Source: Macrostomum hystrix (Eukaryota > Platyhelminthes > Macrostomidae). From it: a stretch of 64,000 bases of DNA. The stretch spans positions 1,612,001 to 1,676,000 of the forward strand of contig CATNEN010000033.1 in the NCBI GenBank assembly GCA_950097015.1, read 5' to 3'. The notes beneath the pieces were generated by a model. The model ran no database searches and was not told where the DNA came from. It saw only the letters and a list, made by a program, of their open reading frames with translations. A program made the position numbers and the translations under genes. Below are positions 31,686-48,458 of the stretch, one piece after another (position 1 is the stretch's first letter; each line of letters starts with the position of its first letter).

Positions 31686-33050
31686 TCTAATATACTAAAA
31701 ATGAAAATCTTGTTTGTATGTTTGCAATCGACTAGCTCCCGAACGGCTCAACCGATTTTCGCAATTCCTTCGCCAAAAGATCACAAATGGGCCGGAATCG
31801 GTACACGTATTTTTATTAAGCTTAATTTCATTGCCAAGGGGATTAAATATTCGAAAAACTGTTTTAAATAGGCTTTTCTAATGCATTCTTGTTTTCAGCT
31901 TGTGCACAGTGAGGCTCCAGTGCCAAATTTAATGATTGCATCAGAGCCAGTTTTGATAACGCACGCGCGTACTGATAAGAACTCACAGGGAGGCTACCCA
32001 GAGGGTAGCGAAGGCAGCTAGTCTAATATACTAAAAATGAAAATCTTGTTTGTATGTTTGTATGTTTGTATGTTTGCAATCGACTAGCTCCCGAACGGCT
32101 CAACCGATTTTCAAAATTCTTTCACTAAAAGATCGCAATTGGGCCGGAATCGGTACACGTATTTTTATTAAGCTTAATTCCATTGCCAAGGGGATTAAAT
32201 ATTCGAAAAACTGTTTTAAATAGGCTTTTCTAATGCATTCTTGTTTTCAGCTTGTGCACAGTGAGGCTCCAGTGCCAACTTTAATGATTGCATCAGAGCC
32301 AGTTTTGATAACGAACTGATAAGAACTCCAGTGAGGCTACCCAGAGGGTAGCGAAGGCAGCTAGTCTAATATACTAAAAATGAAAATCTTGTATGTTTGT
32401 ATGTTTGTATGTATGTTTGCAATCGACTAGCTCCCGAACGGCTCAACCGATTTTCGCAATTCCTTCGCCAAAAGATCACAAATGGGCCCGAATCGGTACA
32501 CGTATTTTTATTAAGCTTAATTCCATTGCCAAGGGGATTAAATATTCGAAAAACAGTTTTAAATAGGCTTTTCTAATGCATTCTTGTTTTCAGCTTGTGC
32601 GCAGTGAGGCTCCAGTGCCAATTTTAATGATTGCATCGGAGCCAATTTTGATAACGCACTGATAAGAACTCCAGTGAGGCTACCCAGAGGGTAGCGAAGG
32701 CAGCTAGTCTAATATACTAAAAATGAAAATCTTGTTTGTATGTTTGTATGTTTGTATGTTTGCAATCGACTAGCTCCCGAACGGCTCAACCGATTTTCAA
32801 AATTCTTTCACTAAAAGATCGCAATTGGGCCGGAATCGGTACACGTATTTTTATTAAGCTTAATTCCATTGCCAAGGGGATTAAATATTCGAAAAACTGT
32901 TTTAAATAGGCTTTTCTAATGCATTCTTGTTTTCAGCTTGTGCACAGTGAGGCTCCAGTGCCAACTTTAATGATTGCATCAGAGCCAGTTTTGATAACGA
33001 ACTGATAAGAACTCCAGTGAGGCTACCCAGAGGGTAGCGAAGGCAGCTAG
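31686..33050 (+). mobile_element. Four head-to-tail non-autonomous Helitron-like units (about 340 bp each)
   Basis: Units: 31686-32021, 32022-32364, 32365-32707 and 32708-33050. Each starts TCTAATATACTAAAAATG and terminates in GGCAGCTAG, about 10 bp after a perfect hairpin GCTACCC-AGAG-GGGTAGC. TC at the 5' end and a hairpin just before CTAG are Helitron hallmarks, and a T follows the last CTAG as expected. Internal TGTATGTT copies vary in number. Units 1 and 3 share one set of variants, units 2 and 4 another. No ORF is present, so transposition would need proteins from elsewhere. The array lies inside the TIR transposon near its right end. Confidence 0.72.
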
Positions 33051-33120
33051 TAAAATACTAAAAAGATGGGAATGCTTCATTTTTCGTTGCAACTTCACAA
33101 TAAAGGACCTGTTTAAGCTG

Positions 33121-33271
33121 AATAAAATAAAAAGTCTGTTGTACGCTAGGACAAGCACTTACGATTTAAAAAAAACCTGTTCTGGGTATACGAGGTGCTC
33201 TGGTATATGGTTTACAAAATCATTTTCTTGGGCAATTTTTTGTGTCATTTTGACTTCCCATGAGCACTGTG
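33121..33271 (-). repeat. Right terminal inverted repeat
   Basis: Reverse complement of 29121-29271, with only minor differences near the inner end (TTTTATTTTATT against TTTTATTTTGTT) and in a T/A run. Confidence 0.88.
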
Positions 33272-34849
33272 CACACGGCATAGACAGGTCTGGGACTTGT
33301 GCCTAGCATCCAGATGCATCCTTGTTTCGTTGTCCCTGGTGGCCACTGTGGCGCTAGAGCTGCTCACGCTGAGACCCAGAGAAGTGCCACTGGCCAGGAT
33401 AGGCAATGTCATGATTCGGCAGTTTCAGTCCTGCATCGATGCCCCACATCAGCTTTGCAGCAAACTATCAGGCCTGTTTGTCCTCACACTGGTGATCTTC
33501 GGCATTCCAAGCTGCCTGTCGATGGTGACGGAGATCGCCTGCGAGATAATTGAACGCAAGGAGAAGTCCGAGTGGGAGACTCACTCTACAGTAATGATCA
33601 TTTGGCGAGCCCTAACTTTCTGTCTTATAATTCTACAGATTCGATTGGGCTTCAAGTACAGAAACAAGTCGATTCAGCTGAGGCTTAGTCTTGCGTGGAT
33701 CATGCTCTCAGTCATCATGGCAGTCAATATCGCAATCTGGTTTTCAACAGTCGGTCTGGAAGTCCAGGGCCTCAACGGGCAGAGAAAGTGATTCCGAAAG
33801 GCTCCTACTGCGAGAAGAATTCGATCGGCTACTTCAACGATTTGCTGTACCCATTTCAAATTGAGTTCTGCGTCATGACGTCCCTCCTGGCTTACACGCT
33901 GATGCATAACATGGGTCGGTTGGGAGAGTCTTTACAGAGCTCGGACACCAGCAGCGGTGGCAACGATGCTGTTGGAGCGAGAGGCAACGCTTTCGTGGAA
34001 CTTTCAGCAATGAGGAACTACGCGTTCTGGTCACTTGCCTCTCTGCTGTTTTTTATTGGCACCCTGGCCGGTGCCACCTTTATCCACTTCGATGACCCGA
34101 ACGACGTCCATCGCGGCCTGGCGTTTGACTGCGCGCTGCTCATTCAGCATGCGTGCGGCATTCTGTGCATCAGTCTTCTAATCTGCTACGCCAGAGTGGA
34201 CAGAGAGAGACGCACAGGTGCGGGTCACTTTGCGGACCGGCTGCTCCTGTGGGTGGGCGCGGCTGCCATTGTGTTGAATTGCTTGTACAGAATCTGGGAA
34301 TACTTCATCATCGCCACGCAGGAGCTGCAGGATATCTCGAATGCGATAGGAATGAATTCCACTGCCCACCCTACACCTAAGTTGGAGCTGTCCCAAGTGA
34401 AGCGAGCTAGGGAGCTAATTCAGGTGATCAGTCGGTTTCTAAACATCTTTCAGTGCATGAGTCAAGTCGCTCTGCTGGAATGGGCTCTGGTCAGCAGGTT
34501 CTCCAACACCAACAGGCTGTTTCAGTGTCAGATCGGAAATGCGCAGTCTGGAAGCTCAGACCAGCCACAGGTGAACGAGAATCCTGACGACAAGCTTTCT
34601 GACAAGATTCGCGTGATGCTTAATCTTCTGCTCACAATCAACGGATCCGAGTGGCTTCTCAGCGCCGTGTGCTTCAACTACTTCTTTACTGGTGATCAGA
34701 AGGACGCCCTCTCTTTGCTTCTGCTGCCGCTGCATGTGTTTTTCAGGTTCCACTCGGCAGTGTGCTGTCACGACTTCAAGAAGCACATGAGGATGGAGAC
34801 AGTCCAGGCTGATGACAACACCGGCTCCGTGCAAGCAGAGTTCGCCAAT

Positions 34850-35596
34850 TCGAGTTTGACACATCAAGTTTGACACATCAAGTTTGACACATCAAGTTTG
34901 ACACATCAAGTTTGACCCATCAAATTTGACACATCAAGTTTGACACATCAAGTTTGACCCATCAAGTTTAGCACATCAAGTTTAACGCATCAAGTTTAAC
35001 ACATCAAGTTTAACACATCAAGTTTAACACATTAAGTTTAACACATCAAGTTTAACACATCAAGTTTAACACATCAAGTTTAACACATCAAGTTTGACAC
35101 ATCAATTTTAACGCATCAAGTTTAACGCATCAAGTTTAACACATAAAGTTTAACACATCAAGTTTAACACATCAAGTTTAACACATTAAGTTTAACACAT
35201 CAAGTTTAACACATCAAGTTTAACACATCAAGTTTAACGCATCAAGTTTAACACATCAAGTTTAACACATCAAGTTTAACACATCAAGTTTAACGCATCA
35301 AGTTTAACACATAAAGTTTAACACATCAAGTTTAACACATCAAGTTTAACACATCAATTTTAACGCATCAAGTTTAACACATCAAGTTTAACACATCAAG
35401 TTTAACACATCAAGTTTAACACATTAAGTTTAACACATTAAGTTTAACACATCAAGTTTAACACATCAAGTTTAACACATCAATTTTAACGCATCAAGTT
35501 TAACACATCAAGTTTAACACATCAAGTTTAACACATCAAGTTTAACACATCAAGTTTAACGCATCAAGTTTAACACATCAAGTTTAACGCATCAAT
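34850..35596. repeat. 16-bp minisatellite, about 46 copies, overlapping the stop codon of the broken otopetrin-like gene
   Basis: The unit is ACATCAAGTTTAACAC, with TTTGACAC units confined mainly to the left end and TTTAACGC or ATTAAG variants later. The first units are translated (SSLTHQV) and the stop is the TGA of a TTTGACAC unit. Confidence 0.96.
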
Positions 35597-36419
35597 GAAA
35601 AATGAAAGTTTCATGGAAGGATAGAGAATGAATTTCAAACTTGCTTTTTAGACGCAACTGGGAAGTCGATCTTTGAATCCCTTACCGAATTGGAAAGTCT
35701 CAGCCTGGCTCTTAATTACTCAATGAGACAGGAATCACAGAATTGCCTGAAATTATCTGATTATAGACTCCCACAGAATAGTTGTTTATCCAGCCGAGAG
35801 TCAAAACTGCGCTCTCACAGGATTACATTTTATCACAATTTTTTACAAACCATCTTGTGTCACTAGCCCGGTAACCTATCTGTAAGCCTTAAAATGGTAT
35901 CTGCGGGGTCTAGTTGAGTAACATTACCTGTCACTGCATTGTGTACAGCATCAACCTATGTATGTATGCTGTCACAAGGCTACAAGTATACAGACTAAAT
36001 AACATTCTCTTATAAGCACTGTACGTAGTACCTTATTCGTTTGTCATAAGCTTGAATCCGAACGTTGTCTGCTCCTTCAAATAAAATTACAGACAGTTTT
36101 TAAGAAATCTTCGAATACGATAAATACATTGCATGACGAAAACTCCTATTTAAACCTTGTCTATAGCGTTGACTTTTAATTAAAAAACGGTTTTTAAGAA
36201 TGCAATTTTTTGGCATGCAAGAAGCAAGAAAAAAGTTGCAACATTTTCTATAAATGGTTAATACGAGTATTTTCCGGCATTTTAGCAAAAAATTGTTTCT
36301 TTCAAGTGGCGGCTGATGGTTTATATTGCTTTGTCATCAGATTTTCATTATGAATAAATCATTAAAATAAATTATAATCGTACGTTCAGGCTTGGTTTGA
36401 TGGCCATGTCTACGAGCCC
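35597..36419. other. AT-rich spacer
   Basis: No array and no coding signal. It may contain the old 3' UTR of the broken otopetrin-like gene. Confidence 0.35.
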
Positions 36420-36720
36420 TTTGCAGTGACAAATGCCAGGTGTGGATCTCGCTATCGCCTCAGATCTAGTGAAATATGTGACTCCTGAGCACACACTCAC
36501 ACAGGCGTGTACATCTGCCCTGAATTTGTCATCATCAGGCAGTGTACACTTTCACTGTGCCTTGAAGATTGGCCCTCAAATTGCACGACAAGCCCCCCAG
36601 GCCTTCTCTCTGCGGCTGCGCACCTGATGAATGTGCCTGGCCTCGCCGCGGAATCGAACTCAGTGGCAATGGTGCGAGAGCCAAATCAAAAAAACCGTTG
36701 CGTCACTCACCCTTAAAGAA
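36420..36720 (-). mobile_element. tRNA-derived SINE-like copy (minus)
   Basis: Read on the minus strand it starts with a tRNA-like head: GTGAGTGACGCAACGG, then TTTGGCTCTCGCACC and a B box GAGTTCGATTCC (complement of 36650-36661). The remainder matches the copy at 37595-37880 in CTTCTCTCTGCGG, CAGTGTACACT and others. The pair is clearly related but diverged. Confidence 0.6.
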
Positions 36721-37594
36721 CGAGTTTCTCTACTTTAATTAATAGGATACAGTATAGAATTTTAATTTCCTAGTAGGTCGTTAGGGGCAGTGTTGTGTGT
36801 CTCATTTCTTATTTCACTGCCAGCGACATGTTCATTTTCTACAGGGCTACCAACTAAAAAACTAATAAATGTGAAATTAAATTTCTTTACCTGATCTCAG
36901 TAACAAATATGACAGCCAAGGCCGTGCTGTCCTACAGCTAAATATAAGTCTGTCTGGAATGCATTAGCAGGCAGGCGGGCCCTTCGTGCTATTGTTGCTA
37001 ACAGTGCTTTTACTGTCATCAAAATAGCTTTCGCATTTCAAGAAACAAAACTCCAAAAACTGTCTGAGACATTCAACAGCAGCCGTGGACAATGGATGTT
37101 TCGATAAAGGTCTACAGCCTACCTACCCTACCTGCCTAATGAGTCTGGCAGGTTGGGGTAGGCCGGATTGATATGCAACAAAGAGCTTTGAAAACTGAAT
37201 CCAGCAGCAGCCAGCCGCCTGTCTGTCAAAATGTCCTTTTCTTAGCTGGCTAAGAGTGCCGAAAAACAAATCTGGCGAGCATAAATAGACAGGCAGCCTC
37301 AGCTACACTTTGGTACCTTATTAAACTCCTAGAGTAACTGGGAACCTTTTATTAAAAACTATTGATTGCACTGCACTCGAACCTAAGCTTCAGAGACAGT
37401 AGATGTCTGAAGAAACTGTAAGTGCAAATCTTTTATAACTATAAAAATCAAGGGTAGTTTTTTTTTACCAAAATAGAGGGGTACTATTGGGATTATTAAC
37501 AAAACTCGGTACCAAATGCTTTTTTTTTCATGGCATTTCTAAGCAAAATCCTTTGATTATTTGATAACTAACATTTTTAATCACATCTCATGGA

Positions 37595-37880
37595 GTACCT
37601 AAGGGCGTGAGTGACAGTGGTCTATAGCGCGTTTGCCTCTCGCACCAAGGTCCCAGATTCGGCGGTGAGGCCACATCTCTCTGCCGCAGAGAGAAGACTA
37701 AAGAGCTTGTCCTGCAATTTAGGAGGGCCATCCTTCAAGTCAAAGTCCGAGCGTAATAGTGTACACTGCGTGACGATGAGAAGCTCAAAGGCACAGGTGT
37801 CTGTGTTCGTGCGCTCAACAGGACTCAGTGAATGGACAGTTGCTGCCTCCGTCAACTGTCAACAAAGTTGCCTCTGTTGA
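37595..37880 (+). mobile_element. tRNA-derived SINE-like copy (plus)
   Basis: An A-box-like GTGAGTGACAGTGG (37607-37620) and a B-box-like GGTCCCAGATTCGGC (37649-37663) are spaced as in a tRNA gene; the body is related to the copy at 36420-36720 but inverted. The small ORFs here are incidental. Confidence 0.6.
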
Positions 37881-38348
37881 TTGTGGGTCGACTATGGAGC
37901 CCCTAAGCCTTTTTGTCAAAATTATTGTTCACGATATTAATACACCAATATTGGACCCATAAATTTTAATCATGAGACGCTGATCCATAGCAGCTAGGTT
38001 AATGAACGCTACACATGATCACAATGTCAACTTTATACGGTTTTTCTAAATACTGCTTGTGAGTAAACTTTGAGTAGTAGATGCATAAAAAAGCAGATTT
38101 TTTTGGAAAAGGTACCGAATTTTTTTCATATGTAAAATTCAACATCTATTTAGATGTATTATCTAAATAAAAGCGACATGCTTGATTAAATTTCTCTCAA
38201 TAATAACACATTTTTTCAAGCAGATCAAGGTCACTGATACGCAATAGTACAGCACATAGCACATTATCCCACAAGCAATTGGGCATGCTTTTCTTGCAAT
38301 TCTCTTTTCTTACTCTTTTAGGTTGGTCTTTTAGGACCCACCCGAGAG

Positions 38349-43617
<5,269 letters not shown>

Positions 43618-44455
43618 GCCAGGTACACGACAGACGAACAGCATGGTAACGAGATAACTGAACTCACATGATCTAGTAGATTTAGATTTGTAGATTTTAG
43701 ATTTTGCAGTGAGTGATTAGCTACTTTAATACTCTCGCTGTTAAATGTACATTGGTACACTCGCTGCTAAATGTAGTTTAACACACTTTTTGTTATTTGT
43801 GCATGCACTTTAACACCCAAAAAATGTACTTTAACACTGGCTGTACTGATCTCCCTCGCTAAAATGCCGTTTTTATGAAACTCAGTGCCGGATTTTTGAC
43901 AGGACACAAAAGTGCCACTAATTTAAAATTGCTAGATCGTGACTGTTAATATTATCTTCAACATCTATTTTTAATGCTAAAAAATGTGAACTTTTTAATT
44001 TGTGAGAATTGCATAATCTTTGCCCCAAGGACTACTTAATCGAGGATTGATTAAGTAGTCTTTGTTTTCACCCATGACTCGCGCCTGCTCTATGGACTTT
44101 ATTAGCTTTGAAATTTTTGCAGACTCTTGATCCGACGTAGCAAGTTTTTCAACTATTTTACCTCGCTTGTTTTAGTTCGTATTAAAGGACCACCGGTCGA
44201 AAACAATAGGAAATAAAACTCGCATGTTAAAGTACGAACAGCAGAGAAGGTCTTCTAATAATTTCCCTCGGGTCGCAAGTACAACGTCCTTCGACTACCA
44301 GTGGTCCTTGCGCTTATGATGCTTCGCTGCCTTGACAAGAATTTTCAATATTTTAACTCATTCCCGTCACTGCACTCCCGAAGTAGCTATTAGAATTGAA
44401 TTATAGTTATTAAATAACATGATCTTGTGTTCGTAATTACTTTTTAAACAGTTAA
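43618..44455. other. 3' spacer of the otopetrin-like gene
   Basis: Short loose repeats of an ACTTTAACAC-like piece at about 43720-43850, probably in the 3' UTR. CTACTTAATCGAGGATTGAT followed by TAAGTAGT at about 44030-44060 forms an imperfect inverted repeat. No gene seen. Confidence 0.35.
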
Positions 44456-44456
44456 A

Positions 44457-44742
44457 ATGAACAGTGGAGACTGAACAGTGGAGACTGAACAGTGGAGACT
44501 GAACAGCGGAGACTGAACAGTGGAGACTGAACAGTGGAGACTGAACAGTGGAGACTGAACAGTGGAGACTGAACAGTGGAGACTGAACAGTGGAGACTGA
44601 ACAGTGGAGACTGAACAGTGGAGACTGAACAGTGGAGACTGAACAGTGAAGACTGAACAGTGGAGACTGAACAGTGGAGACTGAACAGTGGAGACTGAAC
44701 AGTGGAGACTGAACAGTGGAGACTGAACAGTGGAGCCTGTTA
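44457..44742. repeat. 14-bp minisatellite, about 20 copies
   Basis: GAACAGTGGAGACT repeated almost without change (GCGGAG and GTGAAG once each). Confidence 0.97.
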
Positions 44743-44944
44743 ATCTAATGAGGGCTCAAACGTAATCTCAAAATCTTATAAATGCGAGCGTAAAGAGTTT
44801 TACTCGTATGCAGCAATTTTTAGCTAAACGGTAGACTAGTATAGAAATACGTCTGTTCAATTTCTCACACCCTTTTTATGCACAAAGCTGTAGAAGATAA
44901 CTGAATAACTTTTTGTAAGAAAACTAACAAAACTAACCGGCCAG

Positions 44945-45095
44945 AGGAGACGAAGCCAGAGGAGAGGGTAAGATTTAAAAAGAAGGGGGTGAGGAAGGAC
45001 AGACAAACAGCTAGCCAATCAGAGACGAGGGTTGAACAGATAGAGGGAGAGAGGAGAAAGTACAATAAAAGGGCGCGCGAGCGTAAATAACCAGC
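44945..45095 (-). repeat. Dispersed repeat, copy B
   Basis: Reverse complement matches 26867-27045 in order (ACGCTCGCGC, ACTTTCTCC, CTCCCTCTATCTGTTCAA, CTCGTCTCTGATTGGCTAGC). No spliced-leader-like sequence is found next to this copy. Confidence 0.7.
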
Positions 45096-45116
45096 TTGTC
45101 TTGTAATAACAAGACT

Positions 45117-45312
45117 TACATCTATTGGATAACACATCCAGTGTACATCTATTGGATAACACATCCAGTGTACATCTATTGGATAACACATCCAGTGTAC
45201 ATCTATTGGATAACACATCCAGTGTACATCTATTGGATAACACATCCAGTGTACATCTAGTGGATAACACATCCAGTGTACATCTAGTGGATAACACATC
45301 CAGTGTACATCT
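45117..45312. repeat. 27-bp minisatellite, 7 copies
   Basis: TACATCTATTGGATAACACA plus TCCAGTG; the last two copies read CTAGTGG. It begins just beyond dispersed repeat copy B. Confidence 0.96.
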
Positions 45313-45663
45313 GGCTAATTCTGAGTGCTAAGCACGGCTATAATTTCAGCTAAAGCTTGCTATTTTTAGCAACGGAAATGCCAGGGAAATCCCGAAGATG
45401 ATTTTTCTGCGAACTAAAAGTTTGTCAGTGACTTCATGACCGACATGAAAAGAGACGATGTAAAATTTTAAAGGCTTGTATGAGATTAAATCGATTCACT
45501 GGCTAAGTAGCCATGCTATGCATTATAATATTTCCCATACACCAGCAAACGCGCAGTAGTTAGAATACTATGGACAACAAATCAATCAGATACAAGAAAA
45601 GATGAGAAAAATTGCACTAAATATAGATAAGCGAAAATGCAAGCCAATGGAATACATTTGCAA

Positions 45664-46858
45664 ATCAGGTAGGTCAAGCAGGTAGGTCAAGCAGGTGGGT
45701 CAAGCAGGTGGGTCAATTAGGTCAGTCAAGCAGGTAGGTCAATTAGGTCAGTCAAGCAGGTAGGTCAATTAGGTCAGTCAAGCAGGTAGGTCAATTAGGT
45801 CAGTCAAGCAGGTAGGTCAATTAGGTCAGTCAAGCAGGTAGGTCAATTAGGTCAGTCAAGCAGGTAGGTCAATTAGGTCAGTCAAGCAGGTAGGTCAATT
45901 AGGTCATTCAAGCAGGTGGGTCAGGTGGGTCAATTAGGTCAGTCAAGCAGGTGGGTCAATTAGGTCATTCAAGCAGGTAGGACAATTAGGTCATTCAAGC
46001 AGGTAGGACAATTAGGTCAGTCAAGCAGGTGGGTCAATTAGGTCAGTCAAGCAGGTGGGTCAATTAGGTCAGTCAAGCAGGTAGGACAATTAGGTCAGTC
46101 AAGCAGGTGGGTAAATTAGGTCAGTCAAGCAGGTAGGTCAATTAGGTCAGCCAAGCAGGTAGGACAATTAGGTCAGTCAAGCAGGTGGGTCAATTAGGTC
46201 AGTCAAGCAGGTAGGACAATTAGGTCATTCAAGCAGGTAGGACAATTAGGTCATTCAAGCAGGTAGGACAATTAGGTCATTCAAGCAGGTAGGACAATTA
46301 GGTCAGTCAAGCAGGTGGGTCAATTAGGTCAGTCAAGCAGGTAGGACAATTAGGTCAGTCAAGCAGGTGGGTCAATTAGGTCAGCCAAGCAGGTAGGACA
46401 ATTAGGTCAGTCAAGCAGGTGGGTCAATTAGGTCAGCCAAGCAGGTAGGTCAATTAGGTCATTCAAGCAGGTAGGACAATTAGGTCAGTCAAGCAGGTGG
46501 GTCAATTAGGTCAGTCAAGCAGGTAGGACAATTAGGTCAGTCAAGCAGGTGGGTCAATTAGGTCAGCCAAGCAGGTAGGACAATTAGGTCAGTCAAGCAG
46601 GTGGGTCAATTAGGTCAGCCAAGCAGGTAGGTCAATTAGGTCAGTCAAGCAGGTGGGTCAATTAGGTCAGCCAAGCAGGTAGGACAATTAGGTCAGTCAA
46701 GCAGGTGGGTCAATTAGGTCAGTCAAGCAGGTAGGACAATTAGGTCAGTCAAGCAGGTAGGACAATTAGGTCAGTCAAGCAGGTGGGTCAAGCAGGTGGG
46801 TCAATTAGGTGGGTCAAGCAGGTCAGTCAAGCAGGTGGGTCAAGCAGGTGGGTCAAGA
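45664..46858. repeat. 26-bp minisatellite, about 46 copies, abutting the LRR1 stop codon
   Basis: The unit is GTCAATTAGGTCAGTCAAGC plus AGGTAG; variants GTGGGTCAA, AGGACAA, GGTCATTC and GGTCAGCC recur in multi-unit blocks. The array's right end is 8 bp from the LRR1 stop (minus strand), so it occupies what should be the 3' UTR. Confidence 0.96.
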
Positions 46859-46866
46859 CACAAAAG

Positions 46867-48458
46867 TCAACAGCAAAAGTAGCGGCAGATCTCGAGCCGG
46901 CGCTCAAAGCAGATCGCTGAGCAGAAGTGCAGCATGACCGGCACGGTGGTGACGCCGCTTACATCACCATCCTGACCTTCACCAGCGCTGGGCAGCTCGT
47001 AGCAGGAGGCCAGGTGGCGCGGGTGCATTGGCAGGGGGCAAGAGGCAACTCGGGGGTCGCAGTGTCGCCTGCAGGCGGCGCAGGCGGGCATGGCGGCCAG
47101 AGTGTCCAGCAGGTGCCAGGGCAGCACCGGCGACAGCCTCGAGCCTGGCGCCGCTGCGGTTGAGCGAAGATCAACAAAGCGACGGACCGCGGCTAGGCTA
47201 AGCGAGACGAGATCTGGCACGGGGAGGCGGCTGGCTGCGCCTCCGGAGTCGCGGCAGCTGAAAGCCTGCCCGACGCCGAGCGACAGCCGGTCCAGGCGGA
47301 CGGCCGGGCGAGGCAGCAGACGGAGACGGTTGCCGTCGAGCGCCAGCGACCGCAGCTGCGGCATGGCGGGCAGGCAGTCGGGCAGGCGGCTGAGCAGGTT
47401 GCCGCAGAGGTCCAGGCTGCGGAGCCGGCCTAGCCGGCCGAGTTCTGCGCTCAGCCATTCCAGTCGGTTGTCGCGCAGGTCCAGCACGGCAAGGCAGCTG
47501 GCCAGGGCACCGGAGTACCGGAGTTCGAATCCTGGAAAGGTTGCCAACCGGTTGCCGGGCAAGCTCAGCTCTGTCAGGGGCAGGGCATTGATTGCGTCCG
47601 GCAGTGAGTCGAGCTGGTTGCCATGGATACGAAGGACGCTGAGCTGGCTGAGTCGGCATAGCCGGGTGTCGAAGCGTCGCAGGCCGACGGGGCCCACGCT
47701 GAGCTGCACCAGGTGCGGCGGGAAGTCGCCGTTAGACGGGTAGGCCTCACGGCTGGCCACCTGGCAGGAGTCATTGAATCTCGCTTGTATTTTAGAAATG
47801 GCTAATTTTTTCGAACTGTCACAGCGAGGTACTTAGTTCGAATCTACGCAGATGAAAATCCAATTGGAAATTAAATAGTTACATTACTCGCTAAAGTCTA
47901 TATATACACATCTAAATTTTTTAAATATTTTTTTTAATTTTTATCAGGAAATTCGCTAACTATCTACTAATAGTAGGGTCAATTCAGCAAATTCTGAAAG
48001 TAAAAAATTCCTAGCCGCACCGTCAGCTGAGTCTGGGTGCGCGCCCGCAGCCGCCGCTTATCCAGCGCTGTGGGCGAAGCATTCTCCAGACCGGAGCTGC
48101 TTAGTAGCAGGCGACGATCAACGCCGCGACCGTCGGCTACGTCACCGATGAGGCGCGCCAAGCAGGCCAGCTGGCGAGGCTCGGCACCGCTGATGAACAG
48201 CTGGACTGGCGGCCCGCAGAGGCTGACGGTCAGGCGGCCCTCGGACAGGAAGCGGCTGTGCAGTCGCTCGACGTTGGAGGCGGATAGGGGCCAGGCCTGG
48301 CAGCCGTTGCCGCTGCCGCTGCCGCCCCACTGGCAGGCCAGGCGGTAGCGACCGTCTCGACCGCAAAGGCTCAACAGGGCGCGACGGGCGCGCGGTGGCG
48401 GGCCGCCGCTGCAGCCGCTGGCATTGAGCAGCACAGCCAGCTGACAGTCGATTCTCAT
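46867..48458 (-). CDS. LRR1: Leucine-rich repeat protein 1 (LRR1/PPIL5)
   Basis: Two exons: 48458-48021 (146 codons) and 47760-46867 (297 codons plus TGA), joined in phase 0, giving 443 aa against about 414 in human. Exon 1 encodes the N-terminal domain beginning MRIDCQLAVLL. Exon 2 opens VASREAYPSNGDFPPHLVQL, matching the human segment before the repeats, then has about five leucine-rich repeats (LSVLRIHGNQLDSLP, LTELSLPGNRLATFP, LAVLDLRDNRLEWLS, LRSLDLCGNLLSRLP, LRSLALDGNRLRLLP). A C-terminal Cys-rich part (CAACRRHCDP, then PVMLHFCSAICF) corresponds to the family's terminal 'SYFCSLGCY' region. In animals LRR1 is a substrate receptor of the CUL2 ubiquitin ligase used in CMG helicase unloading. 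A TACTTTACAG lies 5 nt before the ATG, possibly a trans-splice acceptor. Confidence 0.82.

Larger units (their letters stand above)
29121..33271. mobile_element. DNA transposon with about 150-bp terminal inverted repeats
   Basis: Sequence 29121-29271 reappears as the reverse complement at 33121-33271, beginning CACAGTGCTCATGGGAAGTC. The copies are nearly identical, which implies a young insertion. It encloses a 682-aa minus-strand transposase-like ORF and an array of Helitron-like units. Host coding sequence flanks it on both sides. I could not find a clear target-site duplication, so the outer ends may be off by a few bases. Confidence 0.85.
28369..34873 (+). pseudogene. Otopetrin-like membrane protein gene, disrupted by a transposon and a frameshift
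   Basis: Exons 28369-28374 (Met-Ser), 28465-28521 (19 codons) and 29006 onward join in phase 0. Exon 3 carries a first membrane segment (IAGIAVVLLLVSFAFVVEL), aligning with the intact paralogue at 41.6 kb, and is then cut at about 29121 by a 4.15-kb TIR element. Homology resumes at about 33270 and runs to TGA at 34871-34873. A second break lies at about 33770-33785, where the frame moves by one base between VGLEVQ and the stretch leading to YFNDLLYPFQIEF. The rest keeps family hallmarks: LYPFQIEF and FFRFHSAV near the C-terminus. Otopetrins are proton-conducting membrane channels. The last codons and the stop lie inside a 16-bp array. With the element in place the reading frame stops within the left TIR (TAA near 29225). 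Confidence 0.75.

Noticed and set aside
36433-37880. ORFs of 60-90 aa near 36.5 and 37.7 kb
   Set aside because: They lie within the two SINE-like copies and show no conserved protein.
46927-47743. Plus-strand ORFs up to 217 aa opposite LRR1
   Set aside because: Antisense frames in GC-rich coding DNA; LRR motifs are on the minus strand.
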